In this document: positions 24,050 through 33,287 of the stretch, in pieces
Position numbering within the stretch: position 1 is the first letter of the stretch
Layout: the number at the start of each line of letters is the position of its first letter
Program-made: the position numbers and the translations under genes
NCBI RefSeq assembly: GCF_047730075.1
Contig: NZ_CP159831.1
Span: 868,001-932,000, forward strand
Direction of reading: 5' to 3'
DNA: 64,000 bases
Source: Njordibacter sp905182035
GTDB taxonomy: Bacteria > Pseudomonadota > Gammaproteobacteria > Pseudomonadales > Balneatricaceae
The notes under the pieces: model-generated
Told to the model about the DNA's origin: nothing
What the model saw: the letters and a program-made list of their open reading frames with translations, nothing else
Databases searched by the model: none

Positions 24050-25954
24050 GTGTTTTCTTTAAATAAATATTCTATATTTTTATGCTTAATAGGTTTCTTT
24101 TTAACAGCATATTTAATAATGCTGCCTCATATTGATACAATTGATATGCAGATTGAAAAAGGGGTGGACATTATATATACCCCAAGCCATGTAAATGGGG
24201 AAGCCACTCAGTTTGATAATCATGTGAAACTCTTGCCTTCAGCGCAACTATCAAGATTTGGAAGTATTACTGGAAAATTGGGCAACATTGAATACGGCCA
24301 ATCCCTGTATCCAAATGTATTGCAAGAAATAATAGTTGCGTTTATGTACGCGCCTATAATTGCTATTAGTGACGATATGGATACTCCTTATTATGCACTC
24401 CCATTTTTTGTTGGGCTTATTTACTTAACGAGTTTTTATCTGATTAGAATGTTTGGTGCTGATTTAGTAACTGCGCTTATGTTTCCAATAATTATGATCT
24501 TTGGTTACCATTTTTTTCTTTTTGATTTATTTTTTATACCTAACGGCTTACTGCACCCAGAGGACATATTTACTGCCAGTTCACGGATAGATCCTTGGGT
24601 TGAAAGTCAGGAATATGAATTGAATTCATTCTATCGAATTCATACTCTAGGTGCTTCCTATATATTTTTTCTGGGATATATTTACTTTTTTTATAAGAGT
24701 CTTATTGACTCGGCATCAGCTAAAAAATATATGTTACCGATGGCAATCATTTTGGCATTGCAGTTTTACACATATGTGTTTTATGCAATGGCAGCGGGAA
24801 TAAGTTTTCTTCTTGCTGTGTTATGGATGTTTATCATAGCTAGAAATAAAACTGACTCTGGAAATACTAGTCAACATGTAAAGTACATTTTCTATTCAGG
24901 ATTAATTGCCTTTTTTTTAGCGCTACCATCACTCATGCATATCATATCTTTAACCACTAATATTGAAAATTCAGACTGGTTAATGCGTATTGGGGCAAAT
25001 AAAGCTGTTGATACTGTTTTTTGGGCTAATAATCTCATGTATGGATTGTTAGTTTTTTTTGTTATTTTGAGCCAAAATAAACAAACTAGAATTACGTCAA
25101 TATCATTACTTTTGACGGTTCTTCTTGTTGAAAATTCGTCAGTATTGATTGGGCTCGATATTCAACCTGGCCATATCTCTATGCGGGCTGTTATGCCCTC
25201 TATAATTCTGTTTGCTGGGTGCACGTTATATTTCCAGTCGTTAAAAATATCGAATATGCTTTCAAAATATAGTACGTTTCCTTTATTTTTGTATGCCTAT
25301 AGAGTTTTAGTCACTTTTATTGCGTATTATTTTGCTGTTATTGCTTATAATTATAGTCAAAGCTATGCGGAAAACACTTATAAGCATCAGGGCATTTCTG
25401 CCAGTCAGGATGCTTTGCACCATTGGTTAAAAAAACGACCTAATTCAAATGTGGCAACCTTATTGCCATCGATAGGTGTTCCAATCATTTTTAAAAGCCC
25501 CTCCTATTTGTATCTAACTTTTTCAGGCCACCTCCATCAGTCAGTAACTAACCTAGATATTGATAAACGACTGGTTAATGTTTTATGGTTGTTTGGAGCA
25601 GATCATGATCAAATTAAAGATTATTTTAATCAAGAGCAGGGAAAGAGTTTTGAAAAACGTTACCACTATTATTATTGGCAGAGACGGTTTGGTTATCCTC
25701 TAGCGGTTACTGGATTTTCAAACCATTTAAATTTTTTAAGTGATATGATCAAAAACTATGACGTCAATGGAAATGGTGCTCTATGCCAAAGCTCTTTTGA
25801 TTATCTTGTTGTAGATAAATTAAATCCTCGACAAAAAGTGTTTTCTGGAGTTAAGTTGTCATACTTAACTGAAGTAGCAAGCTTTGATGAGTTAGTGGTT
25901 TATAAGCTGAATGTTGAGGATTTAGGCTGCCTTCTGACGCAAAATAGTGAATAA
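24050..25954 (+). CDS. Large polytopic membrane protein of unknown function
   Basis: 634 residues with a GTG start. The first segment (about 7-27) is hydrophobic, followed by a roughly 60-residue polar loop (VDIIYTPSHVNGEATQFDNH), then about nine more hydrophobic segments to residue 455, and a C-terminal soluble part of about 180 residues with LHHWLKKRPNSNVATLLPS. This layout, large first loop and C-terminal outer domain, resembles GT-C glycosyltransferases or O-antigen ligase/polymerase-like proteins, but I see no diagnostic motif. Low G+C, like the sugar genes that follow. It probably belongs to the glycan cluster. Confidence 0.75.
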   Translation: MFSLNKYSIFLCLIGFFLTAYLIMLPHIDTIDMQIEKGVDIIYTPSHVNGEATQFDNHVKLLPSAQLSRFGSITGKLGNIEYGQSLYPNVLQEIIVAFMYAPIIAISDDMDTPYYALPFFVGLIYLTSFYLIRMFGADLVTALMFPIIMIFGYHFFLFDLFFIPNGLLHPEDIFTASSRIDPWVESQEYELNSFYRIHTLGASYIFFLGYIYFFYKSLIDSASAKKYMLPMAIILALQFYTYVFYAMAAGISFLLAVLWMFIIARNKTDSGNTSQHVKYIFYSGLIAFFLALPSLMHIISLTTNIENSDWLMRIGANKAVDTVFWANNLMYGLLVFFVILSQNKQTRITSISLLLTVLLVENSSVLIGLDIQPGHISMRAVMPSIILFAGCTLYFQSLKISNMLSKYSTFPLFLYAYRVLVTFIAYYFAVIAYNYSQSYAENTYKHQGISASQDALHHWLKKRPNSNVATLLPSIGVPIIFKSPSYLYLTFSGHLHQSVTNLDIDKRLVNVLWLFGADHDQIKDYFNQEQGKSFEKRYHYYYWQRRFGYPLAVTGFSNHLNFLSDMIKNYDVNGNGALCQSSFDYLVVDKLNPRQKVFSGVKLSYLTEVASFDELVVYKLNVEDLGCLLTQNSE

Positions 25955-26087
25955 AGCTTGGGTTTTATTTTTGTGTCTTGGGCCTCCGCAATTTCACTAT
26001 TATGTTGATTTATAGCAAAGCAGCATTTTATTAGATGTGGGTAATGATAGTAGTAATATTAAGATTACCAGAAGGTAGAAAGAAACA

Positions 26088-26927
26088 ATGAAACATTCCT
26101 TTAAGGTAGATAACGAAAAGTTATTAGTTGAACTCGATGAAGATGAAAAATTTGAATTTGGTAATAAAGAAATCCTTACACAACGTTTTGGGGATCTAAC
26201 CGAAACGAAATATTGGTTTGATAAAGGATTTTCTATTACCAAATCATCTAGATTTTATGACGCAGAAAAATTATATTCTGCGACGCAAAAAGCAATTAAG
26301 AATATTATCTACAATCTTGACCCAGGTTTGAATTTGAGTGAGTTTTCCTTGGAAAATTATCACACATTTGTAAGTGAAGAGCTCCACTCTTCGGTGTTAA
26401 AAAAAACCAGGCGATTGTTCCCTGAAAATTTAGATCTAGATGTACACAAAATATTAGAAGAATTCAGTAATTATTTTGGTACTAATCTTACATTCTTGAA
26501 CCCAATTACAGGTAAACAGCAGTGGATGATAGCGCGAATAAATCGTGCTGGGAGTCTCGACTATAATACAGCTCACAAAGACGTTTACGAAGTATTTGAT
26601 AAGTATAATGACATTCCCAGAATGGTAAATGTTTGGATTCCTTTAAGTGGTGTAAACAAGTTAAATAGTCTACCAATTGTGCCTAAAAGTCACTTGCTTT
26701 CTGAGCACTTAATCAAGAGAACTTTAGCTGGATCGACAATGAATGGAGTACCATATTCAGTTGCTTCAATTAAGAATTGGGACGGAAGTGCAACCCTATC
26801 AAGGGTGGAGCTTAACAAAGATGATGTGCTCATATTTTCTTCGCATCTAATACATGGTTTAGCTGTCAATAAAAGTGAAGACATTACCCGTATATCCTTC
26901 GAATTTAGGCTTTATGAAAAGTCCTAG
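26088..26927 (+). CDS. Fe(II)/2-oxoglutarate oxygenase, phytanoyl-CoA-dioxygenase-like
   Basis: 279 residues. The facial triad appears as His163-x-Asp165 (TAHKDVYE) and the distal His256 (HLIHGLAV), with Arg268 (ITRISFEF) positioned to bind 2-oxoglutarate. NVWIPLSGV and LPIVPKSHLL are typical of PhyH-type jelly-roll enzymes. Members hydroxylate small molecules or sugar-linked groups. It is followed by an aldo/keto reductase overlapping by 14 bases, so the two are probably coupled and may oxidise and reduce one substrate. The exact substrate cannot be inferred. Confidence 0.8.
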   Translation: MKHSFKVDNEKLLVELDEDEKFEFGNKEILTQRFGDLTETKYWFDKGFSITKSSRFYDAEKLYSATQKAIKNIIYNLDPGLNLSEFSLENYHTFVSEELHSSVLKKTRRLFPENLDLDVHKILEEFSNYFGTNLTFLNPITGKQQWMIARINRAGSLDYNTAHKDVYEVFDKYNDIPRMVNVWIPLSGVNKLNSLPIVPKSHLLSEHLIKRTLAGSTMNGVPYSVASIKNWDGSATLSRVELNKDDVLIFSSHLIHGLAVNKSEDITRISFEFRLYEKS

Positions 26928-27876
26928 CAGTATGAATGAGCTATTAAATAAAGTTGGTATTGGTTGCTGGCAGATTGGGGGAGACCATCAAATTAATGGC
27001 TTAAAAAATGGTTGGGAGCCGCTCTCTTTAAGTGATCGAATCAAGTTGGTTGAACGAGAAATTGAATTAGGTTTTACATTTTTTGATACTGCAGTTGGTT
27101 ACGGCGATGGTGTAAGTGAAGAAATTTTAGGTACTGGGATTCGAAACTCTGGTAAAAGAGATAAGATAAGAGTATGTACAAAGATTAGTAGCACACAATT
27201 ACTTTGCCATACTGGACATGACTGGTATTCATTTGAAAAAGTACTAGCAGGAAGTTTAAAGAGACTGGGTGTCGACAAGATTGATATTCTGCTGTTCCAT
27301 AGTCCGTCACAAGGATTAATTACGGATGACGTCAGGGAACTTTTTATCAAAGCTAAGAACAATAGCTTGATAAATGAGTTTGGTCTGAGCGCACGGAGTT
27401 TTGATGATTTAGAGTTGGCGACTGATAAGAAATTTGGGACAGTTTTTCAATGGAATTTCTCTTTGCTTGAGTCAAGAGTAAATGACCTTTTCTCAAAACA
27501 AGTGCTCAACGAAGGACAATTTTTTATTGGTAGATCCTTGTTATATCGGGGCTTGCTTACTGAAAAATTCGTCAAGCTCGGTCCAAAATTTACATTTAAT
27601 GACGCGCGATCACAGATACCTGATAATTTGTTATCTTGGGTGCATATTAATGCTTTAAAAATTCAGACCTTATCTTCATCAGTTGGATTGACCATAAGCG
27701 AATTTGCGCTTCTGTATGGGATAATGAATCCATATAGTCATATGAGTTTAGTTGGGGTCAGGAATTTTGAAAATCTATGCTCACTTGAAAAATTATTGTC
27801 TTTTAAACTTTCTGATCTTCAGGTTGCTTATCGTCTCGCATCAAAATTTGTATGTTCTGATGTTGATATTTGTTAA
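26914..27876 (+). CDS. Aldo/keto reductase
   Basis: 320 residues from ATG 26914, or 314 from ATG 26932; an upstream GTG at 26875 would overlap the previous gene by more than 50 bases and is less likely. The AKR catalytic tetrad is visible: Asp58 and Tyr63 (FFDTAVGYGDG), Lys90 (VCTKIS) and His129 (ILLFHSP). GIGCWQIGG is the usual N-terminal strand. NAD(P)H-dependent reduction of a carbonyl, perhaps a sugar aldehyde or a product of the upstream oxygenase. Family is firm, substrate open. Confidence 0.88.
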   Translation: MKSPSSMNELLNKVGIGCWQIGGDHQINGLKNGWEPLSLSDRIKLVEREIELGFTFFDTAVGYGDGVSEEILGTGIRNSGKRDKIRVCTKISSTQLLCHTGHDWYSFEKVLAGSLKRLGVDKIDILLFHSPSQGLITDDVRELFIKAKNNSLINEFGLSARSFDDLELATDKKFGTVFQWNFSLLESRVNDLFSKQVLNEGQFFIGRSLLYRGLLTEKFVKLGPKFTFNDARSQIPDNLLSWVHINALKIQTLSSSVGLTISEFALLYGIMNPYSHMSLVGVRNFENLCSLEKLLSFKLSDLQVAYRLASKFVCSDVDIC

Positions 27877-28251
27877 ACGAAATAAAAGATATGAATTTAG
27901 GTTCATTGTTTTAAAATGCGATCTAGGTGAAATGGTTCGGAGTAATATCTGAGTCGTGGGATACTCAAGAGAAGCATATCAGTGACTCTCGTTAGTTACT
28001 GAAAGAGTGTATTGATAAAGCGAATTTCCGTCGCAAAAAGCTGATAAAAAAGAGCATAGAAGACTTGGCAAGTTAGAAGTCATAGCATTAAGTTTTACGT
28101 TGTTAAGTAATCTCTAAAGCTATAAGCATTTGATATGAAGGATAAGTTATAGTTTATAGTTAAGTAGGTTTAAATAAAAATTTACTACTGTAAACTAATT
28201 TAATATGAACCTTTACACTGTAAAAGTCCTGTTTTTAGGAAGTGAGCTAGC
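27877..28251. other. Intergenic region without recognised features
   Basis: About 375 A/T-rich bases. Only short frames are present and none resembles a known protein. The end (TTTAGGAAGTGAGC) supplies the ribosome binding site of the glycosyltransferase gene. I see no hairpin terminator. Confidence 0.4.
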
Positions 28252-29244
28252 GTGAAAATTTTTTCTATTGTAATTCCTGTTTTTCAAAATGAAGAAAATG
28301 TACATAATACTGTTACAGAACTATTGGCACTTCAGGAAAAAATTGAGGGCTATTCGCTTCAACTGATTTTTGTAGATGATGGTTCTACAGATCGATCCTA
28401 TGAGTTACTAAATGAATATTACCTTGAGAATTCTTCGATTATTAAGCTCGTTAAATTAACTAAGAACTTTGGGCAAGGTCAGTCGATTAGGACGGGGATA
28501 AGGGTGGCAGATGGTGATTGTATAGGCGTTATATCAGCTGATTTGCAGGATCCTCCAGAATTATTTTTAGATATGCTGAAACATTGGGAATCTGGCGTAA
28601 AGCTTGTGATTGGCGAACGCAATAATCGTGAAGAAGGCTTTACTCATCGAATATTTTCAAATGCGTATTGGCGATTTGTCAATAAATACGCAGTAGAAGG
28701 GTTTCCAATTGGTGGTTTTGATTTCTGTTTGCTAGACCGTCAAATCAAAACGTCATTAGATGCTATTAATGAACGAAATACTTCCATTTTCCCTTTAATT
28801 TTTTGGTTGGGATATGGTCACACTATAATTCACTACCAGCGCCGACTCCGAAAAGCTGGAAAATCTCAATGGACTTTAACTAAAAAAATACAATTAACGA
28901 TCGATACAATAATAGGGTTTACTCATTTACCCGTTCGCTTTATTTCTGCTATCGGACTTGGTTTATCAGGTTTGTCATTTTTTTATACTACTTATTTGAC
29001 TTTTAAATGGCTAGTTTATGGCACCACTGTTGAAGGCTGGACGTCTCTAGCTGTTTTAATTGGTGGGATTGGTGGTCTCACGCTTTTTTCTTTAAGTATC
29101 ATCGCAGAGTATCTTTGGAGAATTTTAGATGAAGAGCGAAAAAGGCCCTTAGTGATAGTAGATTCGATTAAGGCGGATAAGATGGGTGAGTTGGGTAAGA
29201 TGGATAAGTTGGATAAGTTGGATAAATTGGATAGCGATGCCTAA
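28252..29244 (+). CDS. Polyprenyl-phosphate glycosyltransferase (GT2, DPM1/GtrB-like)
   Basis: 330 residues. An N-terminal GT-A domain with FSIVIPVFQNEENV, IFVDDGSTDRS, NFGQGQSIRTGI and the metal-binding region SADLQDPPE, then two membrane segments (about 235-255 and 265-290), as in bactoprenol-phosphate sugar transferases. It loads a hexose on undecaprenyl phosphate at the inner membrane face. GTG start. The C-terminal tail is odd: seven imperfect 9-base DNA repeats encode a charged MDKL/DKL run (see the repeat entry). The next gene is a flippase-like membrane protein, a common partner. Confidence 0.88.
   Translation: MKIFSIVIPVFQNEENVHNTVTELLALQEKIEGYSLQLIFVDDGSTDRSYELLNEYYLENSSIIKLVKLTKNFGQGQSIRTGIRVADGDCIGVISADLQDPPELFLDMLKHWESGVKLVIGERNNREEGFTHRIFSNAYWRFVNKYAVEGFPIGGFDFCLLDRQIKTSLDAINERNTSIFPLIFWLGYGHTIIHYQRRLRKAGKSQWTLTKKIQLTIDTIIGFTHLPVRFISAIGLGLSGLSFFYTTYLTFKWLVYGTTVEGWTSLAVLIGGIGGLTLFSLSIIAEYLWRILDEERKRPLVIVDSIKADKMGELGKMDKLDKLDKLDSDA
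29174..29236 (+). repeat. In-frame 9-base tandem repeat in the glycosyltransferase tail
   Basis: Seven imperfect units of nine bases, consensus TGGATAAGT, run from 29174 to 29236; the middle ones (TGGATAAGT, TGGATAAGT, TGGATAAAT) are nearly identical. The unit length keeps the frame, so copy-number change would lengthen or shorten the C-terminal charged tail (KMDKLDKLDKLDS) without breaking the gene. Confidence 0.85.
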
Positions 29245-29276
29245 GTTATATGTTCCCATGCTAAAAGAGACAGCGA

Positions 29277-30230
29277 ATGCTTAAAGGGTTGGTGGTGTTA
29301 TCTTGGCTGACAATTATTTATATAGTTGTCGTTTTTTTTAATAATGTAAATTTAGTTGTGCTAAAAAAAACTTTGAATGATGTTGCCTTGTATAAAGATT
29401 GGTATTGGTTTGTCGGTTTGGTTCTTTTATCTATGGTTTTGAGAGGTTTGAGGTGGATTTTATTTTTCAATAGTATTCTCATGGTGAGGAAAAGTGAGTT
29501 ATTTCTGCATCATGGGTGGTTTTTTATTTTATCGATGATGAGCCTTGTTAGATCTGGAGAAGCTAACAGGGTCTTATGGTTAAAGGATAAAGGTATGACT
29601 CCATCCCTTTCAATAAGTTATATTTTGATAGAAAAGTTATCAGATGCATTCATTCTTTCGATATTTCTTATTATTGGTTTTGTATTAGTTTCTAATATTA
29701 ATTTAGTCTTCTCTGTTTTAGTTGGTTTTACTTTTATCACAGCATATATTGCGGTGAGTTTATATGGCCGGCAGGCTCATCAAACTCTAGAAGGTTTAAT
29801 GTCTACCGTTAAAAGCACATCTATTCAGAAGGCCCTATATTTCCTTGGAAAAATTGCATTGATTATGACTATGCTCCAGAGCAAACGCTTCAATCTTTCT
29901 CTTTTGATGTTCACTGTATTTATATGGTTTTGTGTCGTTTGTAGCTTTCATTTATTTATTACAGCTCAGTATTCTCACGTTCCTTTTTACGCATCAACTC
30001 TGATTGTTGCAATGGTAAATTTGACTGGTGTGTTAAATCTTACTCCAGCTAATATCGGCCCTTTTGAGACGAGTGTTGTATTAGTTCTTATGTTTTATGG
30101 TGTTGACGAATTAGAAGCATCTATTTTTGCGGTCACTTTGCATTTTTTGGTTATGGGTGTAACTATTGGTTATGGAATAATCTGCAAAGGACTTATAATG
30201 GCTAGCTCTATATTTAACAGGCAGGTATGA
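29277..30230 (+). CDS. Flippase-like membrane protein (lysylphosphatidylglycerol synthase TM family)
   Basis: 317 residues and about eight hydrophobic segments. RSGEANRVLWLKDKG and LNLTPANIGPFETSVVLVL correspond to the two conserved motifs (RxGE..R and PxxxGxxE) of the AglD/YbhN/MprF-transmembrane family. Members move or help move lipid-linked sugars or lipids. It follows the polyprenyl-phosphate glycosyltransferase by 32 bases and precedes a sulfotransferase by 7, so it is part of a co-transcribed glycan unit. The exact cargo is unknown. Confidence 0.75.
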   Translation: MLKGLVVLSWLTIIYIVVVFFNNVNLVVLKKTLNDVALYKDWYWFVGLVLLSMVLRGLRWILFFNSILMVRKSELFLHHGWFFILSMMSLVRSGEANRVLWLKDKGMTPSLSISYILIEKLSDAFILSIFLIIGFVLVSNINLVFSVLVGFTFITAYIAVSLYGRQAHQTLEGLMSTVKSTSIQKALYFLGKIALIMTMLQSKRFNLSLLMFTVFIWFCVVCSFHLFITAQYSHVPFYASTLIVAMVNLTGVLNLTPANIGPFETSVVLVLMFYGVDELEASIFAVTLHFLVMGVTIGYGIICKGLIMASSIFNRQV

Positions 30231-30237
30231 TAAAAGC

Positions 30238-31290
30238 ATGCAACCATTAGCTTTCATTGTGGGGGCTCCTCGCTCTGGCACATACTTACTTTTATCTAGA
30301 TTAAGCAAGAAGTATAATATTGCATTACCTGTGGAGACACATTTTATCCCACTATTTCGTCGGTACATATCGCTATGGGGGGATCTGTCAATTCGACGGA
30401 ATCGTGAACAGTTGCTGTACTGTGTTTATGAATTTCTAAAAATATGGACGCCAAGATCTGAGCGAGGCCGAGACCTTCATAGAATTTTTGAAAATAGTCT
30501 TCTAATAACTGAAGGTAGTTCAAATAATATACTCGATGCATCGTATGACTTCCCTAGTTTGGTTCAGGAAATATATAAAGTTTTTGCGAAAAAGAGAAAT
30601 CGTATAGCTTTTGGTGATAAAAGTGCTTTTTATCAACATATAGACTTAAACACGATAACTTCTTCGGTTAAAATGGCGAAAGTTGTGCATATTATTCGTG
30701 ATGGTAGAGACGTAAGTATATCTTGGAGGAACATTTTTACAGGTCCAGAAAGTCTTGTTGAAAGTGCTATTCAATGGTCTAATCACGTAGAAGGAAAGAG
30801 CCATTGGGGTAAGCTTAATCCTCATATCTATTTTGAAATTAAATATGAAGATCTTATAGTAAATGAGGATGCAACTCTTAAGTCAGTTGCAAATTTTTTA
30901 GAATTAGATGAATTAGCCTGCCAAGATCAGAGTAATGATTTTGAAGCAATGCTCGCGGTAGGTGACATGCATGCAAAAATAGCTGGGCCGACATTAAAAG
31001 ATAACAAAGAAAAATGGCGTGGTCAAATGTCCAAAAATAGTTGCCTTATTTTTGAATATTATGCGGGTAGGACATTAAAAGAATTGGGTTATTCAGTCAA
31101 TTTTGAGCACTTTGAATATTTTGATATTATAAAATGCAAGTTATTTTTTTTAGGTAATAAAATTAGGAGGATGTGTTCTTTTAGGTATTGGCGATTGGTA
31201 GCTAAAAACCATCTACCATTTATTATTTGGATATTTTATTTGTTTGGACTGTCTGTGTCAGAAATAGTGAACCGTAATAAATTTAAGTAG
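30238..31290 (+). CDS. Sulfotransferase (PAPS-dependent)
   Basis: 350 residues. The 5'-phosphosulfate loop GAPRSGT is at residues 9-15 and the 3'-phosphate motif IIRDGRDVSIS near residue 155, both standard for PAPS sulfotransferases. YEDLIVNEDATLKSVANFL is another family region. A hydrophobic stretch near the C-terminus (LPFIIWIFYLFGLSV) could anchor it to the membrane. It suggests the surface polysaccharide made here is sulfated, which is common in marine bacteria and rarer in enteric O-antigens. A lipid or small-molecule acceptor is the alternative. Confidence 0.85.
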   Translation: MQPLAFIVGAPRSGTYLLLSRLSKKYNIALPVETHFIPLFRRYISLWGDLSIRRNREQLLYCVYEFLKIWTPRSERGRDLHRIFENSLLITEGSSNNILDASYDFPSLVQEIYKVFAKKRNRIAFGDKSAFYQHIDLNTITSSVKMAKVVHIIRDGRDVSISWRNIFTGPESLVESAIQWSNHVEGKSHWGKLNPHIYFEIKYEDLIVNEDATLKSVANFLELDELACQDQSNDFEAMLAVGDMHAKIAGPTLKDNKEKWRGQMSKNSCLIFEYYAGRTLKELGYSVNFEHFEYFDIIKCKLFFLGNKIRRMCSFRYWRLVAKNHLPFIIWIFYLFGLSVSEIVNRNKFK

Positions 31291-31332
31291 ATCGGTTGTT
31301 AAAGAAAAACTGATCAAAATAAGGAGCGGTAT

Positions 31333-32406
31333 TTGAAGATATTAATCACGGGTGGTGCAGGATTTATTGGCTCCGCAGTTATCAGACACATTATCGCCAA
31401 TACCACCCATTCTGTCGTTAATGTTGATAAACTGACCTATGCGGCTAACCTAACCTCTCTTAAGGAAGTCGACAAAAATACAAGGTACTGTTTTTACCGA
31501 GTTGACATTTGTGATCACGAACAGATTAATTGTATCTTCTCAACTGAACAGCCGGATTCGGTTATGCATTTAGCTGCAGAAAGCCATGTTGATCGCTCTA
31601 TTGAAAGTCCTGAAGTATTCATTAATTCTAATATTTTTGGGACTTATGTTTTGTTGGAGGCTGCTCGTAAATACTGGTTGCAGCTAGATGATAAAAGAAA
31701 ATATACTTTTCGTTTTCACCACATATCGACTGATGAGGTCTTTGGTGATCTAGAATTTAGCCATTCATTTTTTAATGAGAATACGGCGTATGCTCCAAGT
31801 TCACCTTATGCTGCTAGTAAAGCGAGCTCTGATCATTTGGTTAGATCTTGGTTTCGTACATTCGGCTTACCTATAGTGATAACCAACTGCTCGAATAATT
31901 ATGGCCCATGTCAGTTCCCTGAAAAGTTAATTCCATTAACCATATTAAACGCGTTGAAAGGAAAGCTCTTGCCAGTTTACGGATCTGGAAATCAAGTAAG
32001 GGATTGGCTCTTTGTCGAAGACCATGCAAAAGCTCTTTGTAATGTATTGGTAAACGGCGTTAAAGGCGAAACTTATGCTGTAGGTGGTAATAACGATAAG
32101 AAAAATATAGAAGTTGTCTATGCTATTTGTGATCTTCTCGAGGAACTTTTTCCACAAGGCCCATACTCACTGGCTAGTGGTGGCTCAGGTTTTAGCACAC
32201 TTGTTACATTTGTTGAAGATAGGCCTGGGCATGATATTCGTTATGCAATTGATTCTAGTAAAATCATTCAAAATTTAGGATGGATGGCAGAAGAGTCATT
32301 TGAGTCTGGTATTAGAAAAACTGTTATATGGTATTTAGAGAATATGGATTGGGTTAGGGAAGTTGAAGTTGATCTAGAGTCCCGATCACAAATGGGTATT
32401 AAATAG
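31333..32406 (+). CDS. rfbB: dTDP-glucose 4,6-dehydratase
   Basis: An extended SDR of 357 residues with TTG start behind AAGGAG. NAD-binding loop GGAGFIGS (7-14), catalytic Thr133-Asp134-Glu135 (STDEVFGD), and Tyr159/Lys163 (YAASK). NYGPCQFPEKLIP, VYGSGNQVRDWLFVEDH and DRPGHDIRYAID are RmlB hallmarks. It makes dTDP-4-keto-6-deoxyglucose, the branch point for many deoxysugars. It directly precedes rfbA (2 bases apart). Confidence 0.95.
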   Translation: MKILITGGAGFIGSAVIRHIIANTTHSVVNVDKLTYAANLTSLKEVDKNTRYCFYRVDICDHEQINCIFSTEQPDSVMHLAAESHVDRSIESPEVFINSNIFGTYVLLEAARKYWLQLDDKRKYTFRFHHISTDEVFGDLEFSHSFFNENTAYAPSSPYAASKASSDHLVRSWFRTFGLPIVITNCSNNYGPCQFPEKLIPLTILNALKGKLLPVYGSGNQVRDWLFVEDHAKALCNVLVNGVKGETYAVGGNNDKKNIEVVYAICDLLEELFPQGPYSLASGGSGFSTLVTFVEDRPGHDIRYAIDSSKIIQNLGWMAEESFESGIRKTVIWYLENMDWVREVEVDLESRSQMGIK

Positions 32407-32408
32407 TT

Positions 32409-33287
32409 ATGAAAGGTATTATTTTAGCTGGTGGAAATGGCACCCGCCTATATCCTATCACTCTTGGCGTTTCTAAACAGTTATTGCCAGTCTATGACAA
32501 ACCTATGATTTATTACCCTTTATCAGTGTTATTTTTAGCAGGAATTAGAGAGATCCTCATCATCGTTACGGCTGAAGATTTATCCGCTTTTAAACGAATC
32601 CTAGGAGATGGAAGTCAATTCGGCGTTGACATTAGCTTCACTGTGCAGTCTAAACCTGAAGGTTTGGCGCAGGCATTCATTCTTGCTGAAGATTTTATTG
32701 GTGGCGAAGATGTTTGTATGATCCTAGGCGACAATATTTACTATGGGCATGGCTTTACGACGAAGCTAGTGAATGCAGTAAATAGGGTGTCCAAAGGAGG
32801 AGCGACTGTCTTTGGGTATCAAGTTAAGGACCCTGAGCGTTATGGTATTGTGACATTTGATAGTTCTATGAAGGCGTTGTCTATCGAAGAAAAGCCTAAG
32901 CTTCCAACCTCGAATATTGCTGTTACAGGCATATATTTTTATGACAATAAAGTAGTTGAAATAGCTAAGCAAGTAAAACCCTCAAGTCGTGGTGAACTTG
33001 AAATAACGTGTATCAATAATGCTTATTTAGCTGATAATCGGTTACATGTCGAGCTGCTTGGTCTTGGGTTTGCATGGTTGGATACAGGCACTCATGAAAG
33101 TTTATTGGAAGCATCTCAATTTGTAGCGACTGTGCAGAATCGTCAGGGTTATAAAGTGGCCTGCTTAGAGGAAATAGCTTTTAACAATGGCTGGTTAGAT
33201 TTTAGGACTCTAGAAAAAGCGACTAAAACTTACCAGAAAAATGGATATGGAGAATATCTATTAGCTATTTGTGAGAAACTAAAATGA
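32409..33287 (+). CDS. rfbA: Glucose-1-phosphate thymidylyltransferase
   Basis: 292 residues with the nucleotidyltransferase signature GGNGTRLYPIT, then KQLLPVYDKPMIYYPLS, LGDNIYYGHGF, EEKPKLPTSNIAVTGIYFYD and the end region LAWLDTGTH-like (FAWLDTGTHESLLEASQF). It forms dTDP-glucose from glucose-1-phosphate and dTTP, feeding RfbB. Neither rfbC nor rfbD follows; instead a DegT aminotransferase overlaps its stop, so the route leads to an amino sugar rather than rhamnose. Confidence 0.96.
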   Translation: MKGIILAGGNGTRLYPITLGVSKQLLPVYDKPMIYYPLSVLFLAGIREILIIVTAEDLSAFKRILGDGSQFGVDISFTVQSKPEGLAQAFILAEDFIGGEDVCMILGDNIYYGHGFTTKLVNAVNRVSKGGATVFGYQVKDPERYGIVTFDSSMKALSIEEKPKLPTSNIAVTGIYFYDNKVVEIAKQVKPSSRGELEITCINNAYLADNRLHVELLGLGFAWLDTGTHESLLEASQFVATVQNRQGYKVACLEEIAFNNGWLDFRTLEKATKTYQKNGYGEYLLAICEKLK

